Source: RUG13409 sp045546135
Lineage (GTDB): Bacteria; Bacillota; Clostridia; Peptostreptococcales; Anaerovoracaceae
Length of the DNA: 64,000 bases
Direction of reading: 5' to 3'
Assembly: GCA_045546135.1 (NCBI GenBank)
Contig: JAZQCD010000031.1
Coordinates: forward strand, 1-64,000
Notes under the pieces: generated by a model
The model's input: the letters and a program-made list of their open reading frames with translations, nothing else
Databases searched by the model: none
What the model was told of the DNA's origin: nothing
Program-made: the position numbers and the translations under genes
Shown here: in pieces, positions 17,562-26,095 of the stretch
Position numbering within the stretch: the first letter of the stretch is position 1
How the letters are laid out: each line of letters opens with the position of its first letter

Positions 17562-17594
17562 AAAAAGCAGCCGGAGCCCCAAATAGGGACCGGC
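17562..17594 (-). terminator. Intra-operon hairpin with U-run between transaldolase and reductase
   Basis: Minus strand GCCGG-T-CCC, five-base loop, GGG(G)CTCCGGC, then TGCTTTTTGG. It resembles a terminator but lies inside the sulfoquinovose operon, 54 bases after the transaldolase stop and 13 bases before the reductase start. It may lower expression of the distal genes or stabilise the upstream message. Confidence 0.5.
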
Positions 17595-17647
17595 CGCCAT
17601 TTTTATAAATATATTCTAAATATGATATTTCCGGACACGAAAGGAAA

Positions 17648-18334
17648 TTACTCTTTTGCTGTGTGATCCCAGGCATCTCTGAAGGTGCCAAGGCCCTGAA
17701 CTGTATATGGATGCTTGATGGAATCCTTGTATACATCAAGTCCGCAGGTGACTATGTCGCAGCCTGCAACTGCACAGTCCGCTATCTGCTTTGGAGTTCT
17801 GATGGCAGCTGCTATGATCTGGGTCTTGCCATAGTATCCGTAGTTCATGTAGATGTCTACGATGTCCTGGATGTACTGCCTGCAATCTTCACCGTTTGAT
17901 TCTTTCCAACCTATGAAGGGTGATACGAAGAGGCATCCTGCCTTTGCAGGCATTATGGCCTGTGCCGGTGAGAATACGAGAGTAAGGTTTGTCCTGATGC
18001 CTTCCTTTTCAAGTATCCTTGCAGCCTTGAGTCCGCCGTATACAGACGGGATCTTTATGACAAAGCACTTGGAGATGGAGCTTATCTCTCTTGCCATCTT
18101 GAGAATGCTGCCTGAGTCCTCGAGCCATGGATCGATCTCAACGGATACGGGGAAATCAGCCCAAGTCTTAAAGCCCTGATCCTCTGTCCACTTTGCAATG
18201 TCTTCGATGGCTCTCATAAATGGCTTTCCGGAGTTCATGATGTGCTTTGGATTGGTGGTTACGCCGTCAATGCCAAGGTACTCATAAGCTTCCTTTATCT
18301 CATCCATCTTTGCGCTGTCTAAAAAGTATTTCAT
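17648..18334 (-). CDS. sftT: 6-deoxy-6-sulfofructose transaldolase
   Basis: 228 residues, the size of the short transaldolase (TalC/FSA-like) family. Residues 1-30 carry the family start FLDSAKMDEIKEA and the GVTTNPK signature. The Schiff-base lysine is about Lys94 in CFVIKIPSV. The later IRTNLTLVFSPAQA and SPFIGWKES segments follow the family pattern. In the sulfo-transaldolase pathway the enzyme cleaves 6-deoxy-6-sulfofructose, moves the three-carbon unit to glyceraldehyde 3-phosphate or erythrose 4-phosphate, and releases 3-sulfolactaldehyde. Sulfonate specificity is inferred from the cluster, not from residues I can identify with certainty. An ordinary fructose-6-phosphate-type transaldolase is the alternative. 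Confidence 0.82.
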   Translation of the reverse strand: MKYFLDSAKMDEIKEAYEYLGIDGVTTNPKHIMNSGKPFMRAIEDIAKWTEDQGFKTWADFPVSVEIDPWLEDSGSILKMAREISSISKCFVIKIPSVYGGLKAARILEKEGIRTNLTLVFSPAQAIMPAKAGCLFVSPFIGWKESNGEDCRQYIQDIVDIYMNYGYYGKTQIIAAAIRTPKQIADCAVAGCDIVTCGLDVYKDSIKHPYTVQGLGTFRDAWDHTAKE

Positions 18335-18414
18335 TTAAAATATCTCCATTCTGCCGCAAAAGATGCGGCTAATAATCATATTTTTTAGGTCTGATCTTTA
18401 AGCCCTGCTAAGCT

Positions 18415-19893
18415 TTACTTAAAGCTTATGCCGTTGCTCTCTTTCCAAAGATCCTCATACTTAAAGCCTGTGACTGCTTCGCAGACCTTCTTTTCTTCCT
18501 CGGTGATGACAGAGCTGTCTTCGCCTCTTCTTCTTGCAGTCTCTTTTCTTACGATGTTGAATTCTCTCTTTGTTACAGGGAATTTAGCAGTAAAGAGCCA
18601 TGTAAGTGCAAGGAGAACGATCTGAGCAAATACATAGATGTAAGCGATACCCTTCTGAGTGGAAGCTGCCTGCCTCATTCCGCTTGCTGCCAGGGTCTCG
18701 TCGTATCCTACCATGGTGAGAAGTAGACCGATGAGAGCAGAAGAAATACCTGCTGAGATCTTTCTTGCAAAGGTAGCCATACCGGAGCAGATGCCCGGGC
18801 GATTCACTGTGGTTATGAGCTCATCTACGTCTGCAAGGTCAGCAAGTATAGCATAGATGGTAGTCGAAGTTCCGGCCATTCCAAGTCCTATTATGAATGA
18901 AAGAACGAGGATGATGACAAAAGGTGCTCCTTCGTGAGAGAAGAAGAGCATTGCAAGAGTTGCTATCATTCTTACAGGAGTTCCTGCAAGGATCGGAAAC
19001 TTCTTTGAAGTCCTGGCCATGATGGGTCCAAAGAGTATCATGCCGAGGAACTGAGCTACCAGGAGGACTCCCATGAGTATGGTGAAGTTTCCTCCGCCGT
19101 AAGCATTGAGTACATCGTCTATGTAGTAGACTGCAAGGCCTGTCATAAAGTCTGCAGCGCACTGTCCGAATATGAATATGGCTATGAAGAGCCTGAAGGA
19201 GCGGTTCCTAAAGACCGTGAAGCTCTGGGTAAAGGTCTCTCCCATGGAGATCTTCTTTACGGGCTTGTGATTTTCCCAAGTGCCAAGGAAGGTGACCATG
19301 ATGGCAATAAAGAACAAGACAGCAAAGATGAGAGCTACTGTCAGGTAATGCTTTGAATTGGTATTGTCCTTGATGAGAAGTGTAGGGACAAGACCTGCTA
19401 TGATGGCTCCAAAGGATGAGAATATCATCCTGACAGATGAGAACTTTGCTCTTACAGTATAGTCGCTGACCATATCGGGAAGAAGTGCATTGTATGGAAC
19501 CATGACGATAGTAAAGCCTGTAGAGAACAGCATGTACATGAGCATATAGAATATGAACTGTGCTGTAGTCGAACCGCCGGCTTTGAATGGTATCCACATT
19601 ACAACGAAAGTAAGAGCTGAAATGATGGAACCTACCAGTATCCAGAATCTCTTAGGACCGTATTTTGAGACAGTTCTGTCTGCAATGTTTCCCATCATAG
19701 GGTCTGTGATAGCATCCCAGACCTTTCCCACAAGAGGGATCATTCCTGCAAGGGCAGGCGCCATCCCAAGGGACTTTGTAAGGAATACTGTATAGAATGT
19801 GCTGATGACGACGAAGGCTCCTCCGCCGTAGATGTCAGCTGCACCATAGGCAAACCTTGAAGATGCCTTGTTTTCTCTCGATGCGTCTTTCAT
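18415..19893 (-). CDS. sftA: GPH-family sugar:cation symporter, probable SQ importer
   Basis: 492 residues with about 12 membrane helices. The N-terminus (FAYGAADIYGGGAFVVISTFYTVFL) and the segment LPDMVSDYTVRAKFSSVRM are typical of the glycoside-pentoside-hexuronide:cation symporter family (MelB-like, which includes E. coli YihO/YihP of the SQ cluster). The C-terminal 50 residues are charged and cytoplasmic. It lies 29 bases after the GH31 gene and before the transaldolase. Transport of sulfoquinovose or its glycosides is inferred from that position. Confidence 0.8.
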   Translation of the reverse strand: MKDASRENKASSRFAYGAADIYGGGAFVVISTFYTVFLTKSLGMAPALAGMIPLVGKVWDAITDPMMGNIADRTVSKYGPKRFWILVGSIISALTFVVMWIPFKAGGSTTAQFIFYMLMYMLFSTGFTIVMVPYNALLPDMVSDYTVRAKFSSVRMIFSSFGAIIAGLVPTLLIKDNTNSKHYLTVALIFAVLFFIAIMVTFLGTWENHKPVKKISMGETFTQSFTVFRNRSFRLFIAIFIFGQCAADFMTGLAVYYIDDVLNAYGGGNFTILMGVLLVAQFLGMILFGPIMARTSKKFPILAGTPVRMIATLAMLFFSHEGAPFVIILVLSFIIGLGMAGTSTTIYAILADLADVDELITTVNRPGICSGMATFARKISAGISSALIGLLLTMVGYDETLAASGMRQAASTQKGIAYIYVFAQIVLLALTWLFTAKFPVTKREFNIVRKETARRRGEDSSVITEEEKKVCEAVTGFKYEDLWKESNGISFK

Positions 19894-19922
19894 CGAATCC
19901 TCCTTATACGTATTATTATTCT

Positions 19923-21902
19923 TTATATATTAACAGAATCTATTATCCTGTCTTTGACATTGCTTTCTTTTCTTACGAATACAGGCGGGTATCCTATAGG
20001 TGCCTCAACATCATGGAAGCCTCCCCCGTATTCCTTTCCTGTGAACACGTGGATCCAGCTGTCTTCCGGAAGGTAGACTTTCCTGCTGCTTGCTCCTTTT
20101 TTAAGAACGGGAGCTACCAGCATATCGCGTCCCAGCAAGTACTCGTCCTTTATATGATAGCAATTCCTGTCTTCGTCATAGTGATAGAACAGCGGTCTTA
20201 CAGAAGGAGTGCCGTAAGCGTTGAATGCTCCTGCAAGCTTCTCTATATACCAGCCAAGATTTGCATATATATTTGACATCCTTGCGGACTGCCTAAGAAG
20301 AGCATCCGAAGAATCGAACTGCACGTTCCTTGACGGCTGGTTTCCTTCGTGATAGCGCATCATAGGAGTGAAAGCATCAAGCTCTGTCCACCTTAAGAGA
20401 AGCTCTTCTTCTCTTGTCATCTTCATGACCGTAGTATAGCCGCCTACATCTGAGTGAGAAAGACCAAAGCCGCTCATGGAAAGGGAGAGCATGGCTGTAA
20501 TAACAGACGGAATACCGTCGTCCACCGACCAGTCCACGTGCTGATCGCCTGTCCACATCATAGGAGAATAGGCTGCAGTCTTTGTATATCCTGCTCTTGT
20601 AAAGAAGAAGACTTCTCCTGTCTTTCCTCTTTCTTCTATGGCCTCCTTATTGAGCCTTGCCCAAAGTTCAGGCCAAAGGTTGTGCATGATGAAGGGATCT
20701 TCGCCTGATGACAGGACGCTGTCGACAGGAAGGTATTCACCGAAATCAGCCATCCATCCGCCCATGCCAAGGTCTACCATATTCTTTTGGATTATGCTTT
20801 TGTACCAGTCATAGGCATCCTTGTTCGTAAGGTCTATCATGGCTGCAGGGAAAGTGGTGATAGTAACAAGGTAGTCCTTTCCTTCCTTGTCCTTAACGCA
20901 CCAGCCCTTTTCTGAAGCATATTTGTAAAGCTCTCCTTCAAGTGCCATGAACGGGTTTATATATCCAAGGAAGTGTATGCCCTCTTCCTTCCATTTTGCA
21001 ATTTCTTCCTTAAGACCCGGATACAAAGACTCATCAGCCTGCCAGTTCCACATGACCTGGTAGCCAAATCCGGTGACTCTGCAGCCGCACCAGTCCTGAG
21101 ACCAGATGCCTGTGACCTTTGCGCCTGCTTTTTTTGCAGTCTCTATCTTTTCATTCACCTTTTTGCAGCCGCCCTGTACAGCAAAGATGGCGCCTTCATA
21201 TATCCATGAAGGAAGCTGCCATCCCCTTCCCGTCAGATCCGTAAGATCCGCGGAAAGCCGGCTGAAACTTTCAGCATCCTTTATATATATGACAGGTGCT
21301 TCCTGGGTATAGAGGACTGTCTTTTCCGGACGTGAAAAATCAAAGACTGTGAATGTGGATACATCAAGATGAACGAAATATTTCTTGCTTGAAACAAAGG
21401 TGGGAGCTACGCAGTAGGACTCGTATCTTCCGAAAGGAAGGGTCCTCTCGGGTCTTTTCCCAAAGAAGGTCTCTCTTATGAGTTTGCCGCCTATCCTCTT
21501 GGTATTTTGATGCTCTGCAACGAATACCCTTACGTTTTCGCCTTTAAGATCGAATTTGGAATAGGTCTCTCCGCATCCGTAGATGCATTCATCCCTGTAT
21601 GCAGGAATGGATACCCAGTATCTGTTTGGATAGGAAGGAGAAATATCAGCGCCCTTTTCATCGCAGTAGCTGATCCTTACAAGGCCGTCTGTCTCCTTTA
21701 CAAAGAGATAGTGTCTTTCCTTGTTGCGCCTGTCCTGGAATTCCAGAAGGAAACCATCATCAAGAGCAGTCTCACCGGTCTTTTCAAGATCCGAGCGCCT
21801 GTTTATCCTTTGCCTGTAGGTAAAACTGCCGCGACTCATGGTGAAGTTATTGGATCCTTCACCCACTGAAAGTTCTATCCGGTCCTTTATAGAGATATCC
21901 AT
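19923..21902 (-). CDS. sftG: GH31 sulfoquinovosidase-like glycosidase with altered sulfonate site
   Basis: 659 residues from the ATG at 21902, which follows AGGAG; an ATG seven codons earlier has no site. Residues align colinearly with E. coli YihQ from memory: nucleophile Asp386 (MADFGEYLP), acid/base Asp453 (GDQHVDWS), Tyr489 (GGYTT), Gln269 and Trp285 (QVMWNW) occupy the YihQ positions 405, 472, 508, 288 and 304 with identical spacing. The residue matching YihQ Arg301, which binds the sulfonate, is Gln282 (codon CAG, 21057-21059). The protein should release sulfoquinovose from alpha-glycosides such as sulfoquinovosyl glycerol. No signal peptide is visible, so hydrolysis is in the cytoplasm after import. 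It is the first gene of the operon. Another sugar is possible because of the lost arginine. Confidence 0.8.
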   Translation of the reverse strand: MDISIKDRIELSVGEGSNNFTMSRGSFTYRQRINRRSDLEKTGETALDDGFLLEFQDRRNKERHYLFVKETDGLVRISYCDEKGADISPSYPNRYWVSIPAYRDECIYGCGETYSKFDLKGENVRVFVAEHQNTKRIGGKLIRETFFGKRPERTLPFGRYESYCVAPTFVSSKKYFVHLDVSTFTVFDFSRPEKTVLYTQEAPVIYIKDAESFSRLSADLTDLTGRGWQLPSWIYEGAIFAVQGGCKKVNEKIETAKKAGAKVTGIWSQDWCGCRVTGFGYQVMWNWQADESLYPGLKEEIAKWKEEGIHFLGYINPFMALEGELYKYASEKGWCVKDKEGKDYLVTITTFPAAMIDLTNKDAYDWYKSIIQKNMVDLGMGGWMADFGEYLPVDSVLSSGEDPFIMHNLWPELWARLNKEAIEERGKTGEVFFFTRAGYTKTAAYSPMMWTGDQHVDWSVDDGIPSVITAMLSLSMSGFGLSHSDVGGYTTVMKMTREEELLLRWTELDAFTPMMRYHEGNQPSRNVQFDSSDALLRQSARMSNIYANLGWYIEKLAGAFNAYGTPSVRPLFYHYDEDRNCYHIKDEYLLGRDMLVAPVLKKGASSRKVYLPEDSWIHVFTGKEYGGGFHDVEAPIGYPPVFVRKESNVKDRIIDSVNI

Positions 21903-21955
21903 AGACGGTCTCCTGTGATACATATGTTAAAAAACAGAAATAACTCAACATTACG

Positions 21956-21984
21956 ATTATATCATCGACTGAGCTTCCTTACAA
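21956..21984 (-). promoter_or_regulatory. Promoter of the sulfoquinovose operon
   Basis: Minus strand TTGTAA (21979-21984), 17 bases, TATAAT (21956-21961). It leads into a 47-base leader before AGGAG and the GH31 start. No clear operator palindrome is seen, and no regulator gene lies in the cluster. Confidence 0.75.
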
Positions 21985-21998
21985 AGGAAATATGGTGC

Positions 21999-22033
21999 CA
22001 AAAAAGCCCGCTTTAAGAAACTTAAAGCGGGCT
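21999..22033 (-). terminator. Terminator of the GH2-MFS operon
   Basis: Minus strand AGCCCGCTTTAAG, short loop, CTTAAAGCGGGCT followed by TTTTTGG, 52 bases after the MFS transporter stop. It separates this operon from the sulfoquinovose operon promoter. Confidence 0.92.
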
Positions 22034-22084
22034 TGGGGATCAATTTTGACGATAGCGTCGGTTGTGCCCAATGTAAACAAAAGG

Positions 22085-23491
22085 CTACTCTATGGTGATC
22101 TTGTCGAGATCTACATCCTTTGTCTCTTTTACTTTGAGCATCATGATCACAAGAGCTACTGCTACGATAGGAAGATATGTAGCTGTAAGGACTACAGGAA
22201 GGTTCATGGAACCTGCGACTATTGTCACAATGTTATTGAATACCATATTAAATCCTGTTCCGACCATACCAAGAAGCTGCATGGAACCTACTACGGTGCT
22301 CCTCATCTCTGTAGGTGTAGACTCTGAAGTGATGACGAAGTAGATCATGTCAGAGATAGACCAAAGACCTGCTATGGAGAATCCGTATGCAAAGCCTGTA
22401 ACATAAGGATTGAGCTGTGTCATGCAGCCCACTGCAAATATTCCAAGTCCAACTGCTGTCCAAAGACCGAGTATGAGAGCTGCTTTCTTTCTTCCGAGGG
22501 CATCGATGAGGAAACCTGCAAGAAGAGTAAAGATACCGTTGATGAGAGGATAGAACATGAGGATCAGTTCAGATCCAGCTTCTGTCATGGCGCCTCTTGC
22601 AACGCCTGACTCTATCATGTTTTGATATTTGCCTGTATATCCTGTTGCAAATGCAAAGAGTATGGCGATGATGGCTATTGCTCTTGTCTGAGGGTTTTTG
22701 AATATGAACTTGAAAGCTCCGAATACGGATACGCTGTTTTTCTTTTCTTTTTCGGCTTCTGCTTTTTCTTTTTCGGCAGCTGCTTTTCTTTCTTCTTCAG
22801 ATGCTTTGAGGTATGAGAGTCTCTTCTGTGTGAATATTGGAGTTTCCTTTACAAGGAATATGGCTCCTATGCCTACAACGAAGGCTAAAATGATAGGAAT
22901 GATATATACGCTCCTCCATGTCTCTGGATGCTCTCTATTTACAAATAGCTTTACAAAAAGTCCAAGAGCAGACACGGAGATAAGAGCAATACCCTTTGTT
23001 ATGGAACAAAGCTTTGCTCTGTGCTCCTTTGGCGCGCATTCCATGATATATATGACCTGAACATCGTTTGGTGTAAAGAAGGTCATGAGGACTACGCCTA
23101 CCATATACAGAGCCAGGTTATTAGACAGGACTGCAACGAGCATTCCTACGCCCATGCCTATGGTATTGATGACGAGGAAAGCCTTGCGGCCCCACTTGTC
23201 AGCGAGGGACTTGTAGAATGGCGAGATAAGGTAAATGAGGTAGCATCCTGTGGTGAGGAAACCAAGCTTTCCGGATGCCAGGTCGTATTCAGGCGTACCG
23301 AAGGTGGTATTGAAAAGATCGCAGATCGTAAAGGAATCGACTGCGCCTCTGACGCTGGATGTTAGCTCGTCTACTATGTAGACTATGGTCAGAACTACGA
23401 CAAGTATTGCGAAGTAGTTCTTGTGTTTGTGAAATGCACTAGCCTTTTCAAGGCGAGCTATTTCTTTTAGTTCTTTTTCAGTGTTGGCCAT
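22085..23491 (-). CDS. MFS transporter, sugar-porter or exporter type
   Basis: 468 residues and about 12 membrane helices, with a long charged loop (EEERKAAAEKEKAEAEKEKKN) between helices 6 and 7. Typical major-facilitator loop motifs are present (ADKWGRKAFLVIN and DALGRKKAALILG). It is not of the GPH type of the neighbouring importer. It is downstream of the GH2 gene, separated by 77 bases, and ends in a terminator. It may import the GH2 substrate or export the DHPS made by sulfoglycolysis; the sequence does not decide between them. Confidence 0.8.
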   Translation of the reverse strand: MANTEKELKEIARLEKASAFHKHKNYFAILVVVLTIVYIVDELTSSVRGAVDSFTICDLFNTTFGTPEYDLASGKLGFLTTGCYLIYLISPFYKSLADKWGRKAFLVINTIGMGVGMLVAVLSNNLALYMVGVVLMTFFTPNDVQVIYIMECAPKEHRAKLCSITKGIALISVSALGLFVKLFVNREHPETWRSVYIIPIILAFVVGIGAIFLVKETPIFTQKRLSYLKASEEERKAAAEKEKAEAEKEKKNSVSVFGAFKFIFKNPQTRAIAIIAILFAFATGYTGKYQNMIESGVARGAMTEAGSELILMFYPLINGIFTLLAGFLIDALGRKKAALILGLWTAVGLGIFAVGCMTQLNPYVTGFAYGFSIAGLWSISDMIYFVITSESTPTEMRSTVVGSMQLLGMVGTGFNMVFNNIVTIVAGSMNLPVVLTATYLPIVAVALVIMMLKVKETKDVDLDKITIE

Positions 23492-23568
23492 TTTATGGCT
23501 TTTCCTCCTTGCATAATATTCTTTTTATGATTATACAATATCATCCAATTATTTGCTATATATTTAAC

Positions 23569-25911
23569 CTAGGCAAAATCCTTCTTTACATCGAACCCTA
23601 TCTCTAAAGCTTCGCAGCCTTCGCAGCATATCCTAAGTGTCCCCTTTCCTTCCTCTCCGGTGGTCTTTATGAAGCACCCTGTCATTCCGCCTTCTGCTGT
23701 GCTCACTTTAGGACCTACAAGCTCGATACAGCCTGATGCTTCAAAGCTCACAGGAAGCTGTGAATAGCTTTGAACGTTTCCGTAAGCATTGAGTACCCTT
23801 ACTCTTACCATGGCCATATCGTAGGTATCACCTTCAGTAAGATCTGTCTTTGAGACCTTGACATCAAGATGAAGCGATACATTAGGAGAAAGCTCTCTTA
23901 CAGATACGACTTTTCCGTCCTTCTTTCCTTCAAATCTCCAAACAGTAGCAGATCCTCCCCAGTCTCCGACATACTTTCCGTAAAGCTCTACGCCGTCTGA
24001 ATATTTTAGGCCGTATCTAAGCATTGCCCATGCAAGCTTCAGTTTGTATTTAAGCGGAAGATCGTTTATGCCATATCTCTTTGCTGCAGCAAGGCATTCG
24101 TGTATGATCTTTTCTTTGCCTCCTTCAAAGCCCTCATTGACCTTTAAGAGTTCTCCTATATAGTCGTCGACACATAAAGGGCTGTGAGGAAGGAAAGCAT
24201 AAGGCTTTGTTTTAAGTTGCGTTACATATTGACCGTTTTTGTAAAGATCGACGCTGTCAGCATTGGAGAATACATATACATCTCCTATCTGGCCTGCAGG
24301 ATAGTCCCCTATATCCATGGAGGAACTGACCTCGAGCACAGGAACATCATCCCCTTGGCTGCTCCAAACAGCCGCAGCTATTTTAGGATTTCTGAATCCG
24401 TCCAAAACTCCGTGATAGCATATGCGGTCTCCGGAACCGAAATCCTTATGAGTAGGATAATCGAACATGCACCATTCAAAGACTCCTACATGCTCGCCGT
24501 CTCCAATGGCGTCGTTAAGGACTCTCGCATGCCTTAGAGCATGATCCTGCCTTACCTGCCACTTGTCAAAGGACTTGGTTGGGAACATATGCCCGTTGCA
24601 CTCACTGATAAGAAGTGGCTTTGACATGTCGGCGACTACGCTTTTCTTTTTCTTTGCTCCGGGATTCTTTCCTGTGTGAGAGAAATCATTGTAAGCATAT
24701 ACATCTTCAAGGCAGCTGCTCTTTTCAAGATACCTGACTCCCGATGTCTGCCTTGATGGATCGAGCATTCTTGCGATCCTATTAGTTTCCCTGTAAAAGT
24801 CATCGTCGTCCTGGCTCTCGTTGATCCTGACTCCCCAAAGCACTATAGAAGGATGGTTCCTGTATTGAAGGACCATTTCCTTCGTATTTTCCATGGCCTG
24901 CCTTTTCCATTCACTGTCTCCTATGTGCTGCCATCCCGGGATCTCTGTAAAGACAAGCAGACCTATGCGGTCGCACTCATCTATGAAGCTTTGGGATTGA
25001 GGATAATGAGATGTCCTTACTGCATTGCATGCAAGCTCTTCCTTGAGTATCCTGGCATCTTCTTTTTGAAGGGAATCAGTTGCTGCATAACCAATGTAAG
25101 GATAGCTTTGATGACGGTTAAGGCCCCTTATGAAGAGCTTCTTCCCGTTCAGATAGAATCCGTCTGTTTTGAACACAGCAGTCCTGAACCCAAAGAAAGT
25201 CTCCTTTGAAGACCCTCCTTCTATTTCTGCTCTTAATATATACAAGTTTGGTTCATCGACAGACCAGGGTTTTGCGCCTTTTAGCTTTAATTCAAATTCA
25301 TCGCCAAAAGACGATGCCTTGCAAAGTTCTTCGCCGTCTAAAGAAAGTATTGAAACTGTCCTTTCGCGCTTTGAAAGGTCTTCCTCTCCCTCTGCTTTGA
25401 TGCTGACCTTTGCAGTCTCAAGATCGGGCGTATATACAAAGATGTCTGAGATATATGTCTCATCCGTTATTTGAAGCCAGACAGGTCTATAAAGACCTCC
25501 GTAAGTAAGGTAGTCTACGACATAGCCAAACGGAGGAACTGAAGGATTCTCTGTTGTATCGAGTTTAACTGCAACTTTAGCAGGTCCCATTCTTAATTCT
25601 TCTGTGATCTCTACTCTGAATGCAGTATATCCGCATCTGTGAACTGTTTTTTCTTTTCCGTTCACATATACGGTTGCAATGTGAGCAGCGCCGTCAAACT
25701 TTAGGAAAGCTCTTTTTCTTTCCATAGGAACAGGCGCTTCGACATTTTTTCTGTATCCGCATACCATTTGGAAGCTTTCGCTGTCTATGTTGTGATAAGG
25801 GAGGACCAAATTAGTATGAGGGAGGCGTACCTCTTCAAAAGAGCCTTCACCTCTTAAAAACTCTTCGCTCCACTCCTTTGCAAATTCCCATCCTCTGTTT
25901 AATGAAATCAT
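23569..25911 (-). CDS. GH2 family beta-glycosidase of unknown substrate
   Basis: 780 residues from the ATG at 25911, which has AGAGG at 5-base spacing; the frame is open to 25953 without a site. N-terminal sugar-binding beta domain (LNRGWEF, RLPHT, then CGYRKNV), immunoglobulin-like domain, and a TIM barrel with FFGFRTA, LNGKKLFIRGLNRHQSYP and RTSHYPQSQSFIDECD. The acid/base Glu is in LWGVRINES (usual WSLGNE) and the nucleophile Glu is probably in PLLISECNGH. C-terminal beta domains follow. No signal peptide, hence intracellular. GH2 covers beta-galactosidases, glucuronidases and mannosidases. Its place next to sulfoquinovose genes makes a related substrate possible, but nothing in the sequence proves it. 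Confidence 0.85.
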   Translation of the reverse strand: MISLNRGWEFAKEWSEEFLRGEGSFEEVRLPHTNLVLPYHNIDSESFQMVCGYRKNVEAPVPMERKRAFLKFDGAAHIATVYVNGKEKTVHRCGYTAFRVEITEELRMGPAKVAVKLDTTENPSVPPFGYVVDYLTYGGLYRPVWLQITDETYISDIFVYTPDLETAKVSIKAEGEEDLSKRERTVSILSLDGEELCKASSFGDEFELKLKGAKPWSVDEPNLYILRAEIEGGSSKETFFGFRTAVFKTDGFYLNGKKLFIRGLNRHQSYPYIGYAATDSLQKEDARILKEELACNAVRTSHYPQSQSFIDECDRIGLLVFTEIPGWQHIGDSEWKRQAMENTKEMVLQYRNHPSIVLWGVRINESQDDDDFYRETNRIARMLDPSRQTSGVRYLEKSSCLEDVYAYNDFSHTGKNPGAKKKKSVVADMSKPLLISECNGHMFPTKSFDKWQVRQDHALRHARVLNDAIGDGEHVGVFEWCMFDYPTHKDFGSGDRICYHGVLDGFRNPKIAAAVWSSQGDDVPVLEVSSSMDIGDYPAGQIGDVYVFSNADSVDLYKNGQYVTQLKTKPYAFLPHSPLCVDDYIGELLKVNEGFEGGKEKIIHECLAAAKRYGINDLPLKYKLKLAWAMLRYGLKYSDGVELYGKYVGDWGGSATVWRFEGKKDGKVVSVRELSPNVSLHLDVKVSKTDLTEGDTYDMAMVRVRVLNAYGNVQSYSQLPVSFEASGCIELVGPKVSTAEGGMTGCFIKTTGEEGKGTLRICCEGCEALEIGFDVKKDFA

Positions 25912-26056
25912 GACTACCTCTAAAAATACAAAAATGCGATAAATACGATTCATTTTAACATATAGCGAATCCTTTCAAAAGATGAAAAAGAAAGGCCTGT
26001 CAGTGAATGCAAAGCTAAGAAAAACGGCTGTTATTTAAAGTAAGAAAAAGCTGTGA

Positions 26057-26062
26057 TATAAT
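26057..26062 (+). promoter_or_regulatory. Extended -10 promoter of tcdA
   Basis: TGATATAAT (TG at 26054-26055) with no good -35 box, 33 bases before the tcdA ATG. The GH2 operon is divergent from here; its promoter (about 25950-25985) is less clear. Confidence 0.55.
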
Positions 26063-26095
26063 CAAGAAAACCCAGAAGGCAAGAGGGAAAAGCAT

